From contig NZ_FNKZ01000001.1 of assembly GCF_900104255.1 (NCBI RefSeq), positions 372,001 through 436,000 of the forward strand: a stretch of 64,000 bases of DNA, read 5' to 3'. The stretch comes from Pseudoxanthomonas sp. CF385 (GTDB taxonomy: Bacteria > Pseudomonadota > Gammaproteobacteria > Xanthomonadales > Xanthomonadaceae). Under the pieces are notes generated by a model. That model was not told the origin of the DNA. It made no database searches and was given only the letters and a program-made list of their open reading frames with translations. Each line of letters opens with the position of its first letter. The stretch's first letter is position 1. Both the position numbers and the translations under genes were made by a program. Shown piece after piece: positions 58,823 to 64,000 of the stretch.

Positions 58823-61800
58823 ATGAAAGGCAAGGTTCTGAAGAAGGCGGCACTGGGCATGGCGCTCGGTGCGTGCCTGGCGTCGATGGCGCCGCTTGCG
58901 ATGGCGCAGAGCGCGACCGGTGCGGTCGCGGGTCGCGCGAACGCGGGCGACCAGATCACGATCACCAACACCGCCACGGGCGCGACGCGCTCGGTGACGG
59001 TGGGCGGCGACGGCGGCTACCGCCTGGCCCAGTTGCCCGTGGGCGACTACCAGTTGCAGGTCAAGCGCGCCGGCGACGACGTGGGCGAGGGCGTGGCGGT
59101 CAACGTCTCGCTCGGCGGCACCACGACGGTCAACCTGGGCAGCGACGGCGGCGTCGTGAACCTCAACGCAGTGCAGGTGGTCGGTTCGCGCGTGGTCAAC
59201 CGCGTGGACGTGCGGTCGACCGAGTCGGCGACCAACATCAATCGGCAGGAACTGGCCAGGCTGCCGGTCGACCAGAGCCTGAGTTCCGTGGCCCTGCTCG
59301 CGCCGGGCGTCGTCAATTCCGGCGCCACCTTCGGCGGCCTGTCTTTCGGCGGCTCGTCTGTCGCGGAGAACGCGATCTACATCAACGGCCTCAACGTCAC
59401 CGATCCGTACCGGCGCCAGGGCTTCTCCTCGGTGCCGTTCGGCTTCTACGAGGAAGTACAGGTCAAGACGGGCGGCTACTCGGCGGAGTTCGGGCGCAGC
59501 ACCGGCGGCGTCATCAACGCCGTCACCCGGTCGGGCAGCAACGAGTTCCAGGCGGGCGCCGAACTGACGCTGGAGCCGGCGGCCTGGGAAGCCTCGAGGG
59601 AAGACCACTTCCATCACGACGGCACGCTCGACGAGCGCAACCGCACCAGCCGCGACACCAGTCCCTTCTACAAGGCCAATATCTGGGCCTCCGGCGCGAT
59701 CGTGAAGGACCGGCTGTTCTTCTTCGCCATGTACGAAATGCGCGACAGCCAGCCGAAGGACATCGACACGATCGAGGCGTGGAAGACCAAGAGCAACAAC
59801 GACTTCTGGGGCGCCAAGCTGGACTGGCGGATCAACGACGATCACGCGCTGGAACTGCTCGCCTTCTCCGACAAGGCCGATTCCGAGACCACCAAGTACG
59901 GCTACACCTGGGACACCGGCATGCTGGGCGACTGGCGGGGCGGCAGCACCGCCGGCTCCGGCGGCGACAACTGGTCGCTGACCTACACCGGGCATTTCGG
60001 CGACAACTTCACCGCCAAGGCGATGTACGGCGAGAACGAGCGCAGCGCCCTCAGCGGCACCCCGCTCGACGCCGACTGCAGCATCATCACCCGGTCCGGC
60101 AGCTATACGACCCGCTTCGGCGCCGAGACGATCCCCGAGGGCTGCCATCCGACCGACACCAGCATCAGCAGCCGCTACGACAAGCGCGAAGCGGCGCGCC
60201 TGGACTTCGAGTGGACGCTGGGCGACCACCTGCTGCGCTTCGGCCTCGACCAGGAGATCATGGATTCCGACAGCTCCGTGGTCTATCCGGGCGACGGCGT
60301 CAGCTACCAGGCGCAGGCCGCCAACGCCGGCGCCGCGCTTCCCAACGGCGCCCTCGTCCCCGCCGGCGTCACCCGCATCATCGATGCGCGCCGCTACATC
60401 ACGGGTTCTCCCGTCACCACCGAGGCGCAGGCGTTCTATGTCGAGGACAACTGGAGCGTCACCCCCAACCTGCTGCTGAACCTGGGCCTGCGCTTCGACA
60501 AGTTCCACAACAAGCTCGCCTCGGGCGCCACGTTCGCGAAAGCGGACTTCTCGGACATGATGGCGCCGCGCGTCGGCTTCAGCTGGGACATGAAGGGCGA
60601 CGGCACGACCAAGTTCTTCGGCAACGCGGGCCGCTACTACATTCCGCTGACCAACAAGCTCACCGACTACTTCGGCGGCGGCACCACGGACGAGCACACC
60701 TACTACGTGCTCAACGGCTGGATCCAGCAGACGCATCCGGTCACCGGCGCGACCTACCTGGTCCCGGACCTGGGGCCGCAGATCGGCCCGGTGAACACGG
60801 ACGGCAACGCGCCCGCGCCGGATGATGTCCGCACCGCCGTCGCCAAGGACCTCAAGCAGGTGTTCCAGGACGAATACATCCTCGGATTCCAGCAGGCGAT
60901 CAACCAGGAATGGTCGTACGGCGTCAACGCGACCTACCGCAAGGTGACCCGCGCGGTCGAGGACGCGCGCATCAACCACGTGGCGGGCTGCCCGTGGTAC
61001 TCCGGCGACTGGCCGATCATCAATCCGGGCGAGAGCACCACGCTGTGGTGCCCGGACACCGACGACTGGGTCCAGTTCGATTCGTCGCAGGACGGCTACA
61101 TCGCCAGCGGCAGCGGCAACATCATGGGCTACAAGAAGCCCCGTCGGACCTACAAGGCGGTGGAGTTCCAGCTCGACCGCGCGTGGGACGACAAGTGGGC
61201 GTTCAACGCCAGCTATCTGTGGTCCAAGTCCGAAGGCAACATCGAAGGGCCGGTCAACTCGGATACCGGCTACGCCGACACCAACCTGGTGCAGTACTAC
61301 GACCATCCCGCCGTCAACGAGCGATACGGCGTGCTGTTCAACGACTTCCGCCACCAGATCAAGCTGCGCGGCAGCTACAAGCTTAACGAGCAGTGGAGCT
61401 TCGGTGCGACGCTGTCCACGCGTTCGGGCGGTCCGATCACCGCCTTCGGCGTGGTCTGGCCCGACGACAACCGCGCCGCGGGCGGTCCCGGCGAGTTCAG
61501 CGGCGGCGGTTCGGGCTGGCTGTGCTACCAGTCGCCGACAAACAACTGCGCCAACTGGGCGACGCGCCAGCTGACCTATTCGGAACGCGGTGCATTCGGC
61601 CGCATGCCCTGGGTCACCGACGTCGGCGCGAACATCACGTGGACCTTGCCGGTGGAAGGCATCGATCTGAAGGCGCGCCTGTCCGTGTACAACCTGTTCA
61701 ACAACCAGACCGTCGTCAACGTGCATTCGCGTTACGAGGCGCAGCCGGGCGTGCAGCTTCCGCACTTCGGCCAGGGCACGGTCTGGCAGGCGCCCCGTTA

Positions 61801-61831
61801 CACCCAGCTCGTGGTGACCTGGACGTTCTGA
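58823..61831 (+). CDS. TonB-dependent receptor of the Oar/carboxypeptidase-regulatory type
   Basis: A 1002-residue outer-membrane receptor. The signal peptide (MKGKVLKKAALGMALGACLASMAPLAMA) is followed by a carboxypeptidase regulatory-like beta-sandwich (residues about 30-110, GAVAGRANAGDQITITNTATGATRSV). The plug (LNAVQVVGSRVV, PVDQSLSSVALLAPGVV, YINGLNVTDPYRRQGF) and a long barrel end in YTQLVVTWTF. The N-terminal sandwich is typical of receptors for large peptides or proteins in Xanthomonads. Substrate is unproved; neighbouring murein-peptide genes suggest muropeptides. A strong terminator follows. Confidence 0.9.
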   Translation: MKGKVLKKAALGMALGACLASMAPLAMAQSATGAVAGRANAGDQITITNTATGATRSVTVGGDGGYRLAQLPVGDYQLQVKRAGDDVGEGVAVNVSLGGTTTVNLGSDGGVVNLNAVQVVGSRVVNRVDVRSTESATNINRQELARLPVDQSLSSVALLAPGVVNSGATFGGLSFGGSSVAENAIYINGLNVTDPYRRQGFSSVPFGFYEEVQVKTGGYSAEFGRSTGGVINAVTRSGSNEFQAGAELTLEPAAWEASREDHFHHDGTLDERNRTSRDTSPFYKANIWASGAIVKDRLFFFAMYEMRDSQPKDIDTIEAWKTKSNNDFWGAKLDWRINDDHALELLAFSDKADSETTKYGYTWDTGMLGDWRGGSTAGSGGDNWSLTYTGHFGDNFTAKAMYGENERSALSGTPLDADCSIITRSGSYTTRFGAETIPEGCHPTDTSISSRYDKREAARLDFEWTLGDHLLRFGLDQEIMDSDSSVVYPGDGVSYQAQAANAGAALPNGALVPAGVTRIIDARRYITGSPVTTEAQAFYVEDNWSVTPNLLLNLGLRFDKFHNKLASGATFAKADFSDMMAPRVGFSWDMKGDGTTKFFGNAGRYYIPLTNKLTDYFGGGTTDEHTYYVLNGWIQQTHPVTGATYLVPDLGPQIGPVNTDGNAPAPDDVRTAVAKDLKQVFQDEYILGFQQAINQEWSYGVNATYRKVTRAVEDARINHVAGCPWYSGDWPIINPGESTTLWCPDTDDWVQFDSSQDGYIASGSGNIMGYKKPRRTYKAVEFQLDRAWDDKWAFNASYLWSKSEGNIEGPVNSDTGYADTNLVQYYDHPAVNERYGVLFNDFRHQIKLRGSYKLNEQWSFGATLSTRSGGPITAFGVVWPDDNRAAGGPGEFSGGGSGWLCYQSPTNNCANWATRQLTYSERGAFGRMPWVTDVGANITWTLPVEGIDLKARLSVYNLFNNQTVVNVHSRYEAQPGVQLPHFGQGTVWQAPRYTQLVVTWTF

Positions 61832-61869
61832 CCGCACAGCGCATGCGTTCGGACGTGTGACTCTCCCAT

Positions 61870-61898
61870 GGCCTGCCGTTCGCGGCAGGCCTTTCTTT
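61870..61898 (+). terminator. Rho-independent terminator after the TonB receptor
   Basis: GGCCTGCCG (61870-61878), loop TTCG, and CGGCAGGCC (61883-61891) form a perfect hairpin followed by TTTCTTT. Confidence 0.85.
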
Positions 61899-61970
61899 GT
61901 CCGTGCCGTCGCCGTGCGGCGGAGCGATCCGTGCTATTCCTATGGCCGCGTGCCGTCCGAGGTGTCCCCC

Positions 61971-62747
61971 ATGACGAAGCCCGTCCCGTCCGTAGTCCGT
62001 TCTTCCGCGCTCGCCGTGCTGGTCTTGCTGCTCGGTGCGTGCGCGCATTCCGGCCCGCGCAATCCGCTCGCGACGTGGGTACCGTCGAAGAACTTCGACG
62101 AACGACGCCCCGTCGTCATCGTGCTGCACTACACCGAGCAGGATTCCGTCGAACAGTCGCTGGACACGCTGCGCAGCCGCAACAGCGCTAGGCGGGTCAG
62201 TTCGCACTACCTCGTCGGCAAGGACGGGCACACCTACCAGCTGGTCAGCGACGCGAAGCGGGCGTGGCATGCGGGCGCCGGACGCTGGGGCGCGATCACC
62301 GACGTCAACAACGCTTCGATCGGCATCGAGATCGACAACGACGGCAAGAGCCCGTATCCGGACGCGCAGATCGAGAGCCTGATCGTCCTGCTGCGCGATC
62401 TGACGACGCGGCTCCGCATTCCACCGACGCAGATCATCGGTCACTCGGACGTGGCGCCGACACGCAAGATCGACCCCGGCCCCCTGTTTCCTTGGAAGCG
62501 CCTGCACGAAGCGGGTTTCGGTCTGTGGCCCGCGGCGGATGCGGGCGAACCGCCCCCCGGTTTCGATCCGTGGCTGGCCCTGCAGGCGATCGGCTACGCC
62601 GTCGACAACCGGGGCGACACCGTGCGCGCGTTCCATCACCGCTTCCGCGGCATCGACGGAAACGAACTGGATGCCGAAGACCTGCGCATCCTGCATGCGC
62701 TCACGCGTTCGGCGCCGCCGGAAAGTCCTCCGCCGACAACGCCTTGA
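61971..62747 (+). CDS. N-acetylmuramoyl-L-alanine amidase, AmiD/AmpD-like lipoprotein
   Basis: A 258-residue zinc amidase. The lipobox LLLGACAH gives a lipid-anchored protein. The Amidase_2 domain has zinc ligands in VLHYTEQD (His), the second in IGHSDVAPTRKIDPGPLF (His and Asp), and SSHYLVGKDGHTYQLV and NASIGIEID in the expected places. AmiD enzymes remove stem peptides from muramic acid in the outer-membrane periplasm. The peptides released fit the nearby endopeptidase, epimerase and transport genes. ATG at 61971 begins at the signal peptide. Confidence 0.9.
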   Translation: MTKPVPSVVRSSALAVLVLLLGACAHSGPRNPLATWVPSKNFDERRPVVIVLHYTEQDSVEQSLDTLRSRNSARRVSSHYLVGKDGHTYQLVSDAKRAWHAGAGRWGAITDVNNASIGIEIDNDGKSPYPDAQIESLIVLLRDLTTRLRIPPTQIIGHSDVAPTRKIDPGPLFPWKRLHEAGFGLWPAADAGEPPPGFDPWLALQAIGYAVDNRGDTVRAFHHRFRGIDGNELDAEDLRILHALTRSAPPESPPPTTP

Positions 62748-62782
62748 ATGCGAATATTCAAGTCGGTTTCTTCTGATGAAAG

Positions 62783-62821
62783 GAATAATTTATTGACTCG
62801 CCGCACATGGCGTGCTACATC
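62783..62821 (+). promoter_or_regulatory. Promoter with the same AT-rich operator, for the second TonB receptor
   Basis: GAATAATTTATTGAC (62783-62797) matches the operator at 57185 with one base changed. A -35 box TTGACT (62793-62798), a 17-bp spacer and TACATC (62816-62821) follow. The receptor start is at 63110, leaving a leader of about 280 bp in which no gene was found. Confidence 0.6.
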
Positions 62822-63109
62822 GAAGTACAGGGGTTTTTCCCCGCCGGACGCGATGTTCGTTCCGGCGGCGCAGTAAACCGGCGGGGTGCCGGCGCAACAA
62901 CCAGATCGTCAACGATGTTCCGCGTTGCGTGCCCGGGATGGGGCGCGTCGGTTGGTACGTATGGGGAATCCTGAGGCTCCTGTGGCGCGCATGTCGATGC
63001 GGCGCGTCCGGGCTTGAAGCCCGCAGTGGGGATCCCGTCGAGCGACCCGCGCCGCGCAGCACATCGTCCTGGCTGCATCCGCAGCGTTCTTTCATCCAGG
63101 AGATTCCGC

Positions 63110-64000
63110 ATGCCCGCTCGATCCCTCCCGCTCAAGCCAAGCCATCTCGCCGCCGCCATCGTGCTGGGTCTGGCCGTCCCGGGCGTCAGCCTCGCGCAGG
63201 AGTCGGCGCCCGCCAGCGGGAACAGTGCGCGCACGCTCGACACCGTGACCGTCACCGGTTCGCGCATCAAGCGCACCGAAGTGGAGGCGCAGTTGCCGGT
63301 GACGGTGCTGCAGAAGGAGCGCATCGACGAACTCGGCATCTCGTCGGCCGAGCAACTGCTCATGTTCCTCAACATCGCGGGCAACGGCTCCGACAATCTC
63401 GCGAGCAACGGCGGCATCGTCAGCGAGGAGCAGCGCGGCAACAACGGCGTCTCCGGCGCCAACCTGCGTGGCCAGGGCGCCGATGCGACGCTGGTGCTGC
63501 TGAACGGGCGCCGCGTCGCCACCCATGGCCTCAAGGGCCGGGCCGTGGACCTGAACTCGATTCCCTTCGCCGCGCTCGACCGCGTCGAAGTGCTGCGCGA
63601 TGGCGCGTCCGCGGTGTACGGCACCGATGCCATCGGCGGCGTGATCAACTTCATCACCAAGAGCGACTACACCGGGCTTGAAGCGTCGACCTTCGTGGAT
63701 GTCACCGAGGAAGGCGGCGGCAACATCTTCCGCGCCAATCTGCTGGGTGGCTGGGGAGACCTGGACAACGATCGCTGGAACGTCTTCGGCACGGTCACCG
63801 TCAAGAAGAACGAGATCCTGCGCGGCACGGATCGCGACTACTCCAATACGTTCCAGGCCGACCGCGGCCTGTCGCCGGACACGCGCGGCACGCCGTTCGC
63901 GACGGTGTTCAGCCTGGGCAGCACCGGGGTGGGCGCGACCAGCCTCCTCCGCAACGGCCAGATCGATCCCGCCGATCCGCCGGGGCCGAATCCGTTGCGC
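63110..64000 (+). CDS. TonB-dependent receptor, N-terminal part (3' end outside window)
   Basis: A 297-codon fragment open at the window end. The signal peptide (SHLAAAIVLGLAVPGVSLAQ) is followed by the TonB box and plug: LDTVTVTGSRIKRTEVEAQLPVTVL, ANLRGQGADATLVLLNGRRVATHG, LDRVEVLRDGASAVYGTDAIGGVINFIT. This is the large RIKR-type Xanthomonad receptor class. It shares an operator-promoter design with the transglutaminase-receptor operon, so the substrate may be related. ATG at 63110 follows CCAGGAGATTCCGC. Confidence 0.9.
   Translation, partial: MPARSLPLKPSHLAAAIVLGLAVPGVSLAQESAPASGNSARTLDTVTVTGSRIKRTEVEAQLPVTVLQKERIDELGISSAEQLLMFLNIAGNGSDNLASNGGIVSEEQRGNNGVSGANLRGQGADATLVLLNGRRVATHGLKGRAVDLNSIPFAALDRVEVLRDGASAVYGTDAIGGVINFITKSDYTGLEASTFVDVTEEGGGNIFRANLLGGWGDLDNDRWNVFGTVTVKKNEILRGTDRDYSNTFQADRGLSPDTRGTPFATVFSLGSTGVGATSLLRNGQIDPADPPGPNPLR

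Overview
The window looks like a chromosome segment of a high-GC gammaproteobacterium of the Xanthomonadaceae (Lysobacteraceae), perhaps near Pseudoxanthomonas. The signs are TonB-dependent receptors with Oar-like and TVTGSRIKR-type N-termini, a GTGGGAGCGACGTCAGTCGC repeat, Xanthomonad-style envelope genes and dense GC-rich operons. The genus is inference. No rRNA, tRNA or CRISPR array was found.

Positions 1-6.7 kb are a visibly lower-GC accessory region. It holds the tail of a DUF4142 gene, an NTF2/SnoaL-like secreted protein followed by an integron attC-like recombination site (a gene cassette), and a Tn7-like transposition module on the minus strand. The module is a TnsA-TnsB fusion, a TnsC-type ATPase and TniQ, each overlapping the next by 4 bp. 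A cluster of ACTTTGG-type repeats lies between tnsAB and the GC-rich chromosome and probably marks the element's right end. No cas genes or CRISPR repeats accompany it.

Positions 6.8-16.2 kb carry envelope genes on the plus strand: MlaA, an RND efflux pair (adaptor and permease), an LpxO-like lipid A hydroxylase, an OmpR-type regulator with its sensor kinase, and MipA/OmpV.

Positions 16.2-34.6 kb form a denitrification island. It contains nirK (AniA-like copper nitrite reductase), a NirV-like SUMF1 protein, Sco, azurin, a divergent OprC/NosA-type copper receptor, an nnrS operon of five genes, a run of seven small mostly membrane proteins of unknown role, quinol-type norB, an Fnr/Anr regulator, hemN and a siroheme synthase. 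Fnr/Dnr-type dyads of the form TTGAY-N4-RTCAA lie upstream of nirK, the copper receptor, nnrS, norB and hemN, so the fnr gene here probably controls a local regulon.

Positions 34.7-51.1 kb join assimilatory and dissimilatory nitrate reduction. nasT-nasS, a nitrate/nitrite transporter, nirBD, nasC and a uroporphyrinogen-III methyltransferase (cobA) are followed by moeA, mobA and napEFDABC. The 370-bp leader between nasS and the transporter contains two NtrC-like sites, a sigma-54 promoter, three hairpins that all carry an AACGGC hexaloop, and an intrinsic terminator overlapped by the third hairpin. This reads as a NasT (ANTAR) antitermination switch under nitrogen control.

Positions 51.1-64 kb start with an orphan IS5-type DUF4096 fragment. 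They continue with what looks like a murein-peptide recycling or scavenging locus: a DAACS symporter, an L,D-transpeptidase-fold protein, an RpiR/MurR regulator, an Ala-Glu-type epimerase and an NlpC/P60 endopeptidase on the minus strand, and a periplasmic transglutaminase-like protein, a TonB receptor, an AmiD-like amidase lipoprotein and a second TonB receptor (cut by the window edge) on the plus strand. Two promoters in this locus share an AT-rich palindrome fused to the -35 box, probably a common operator.
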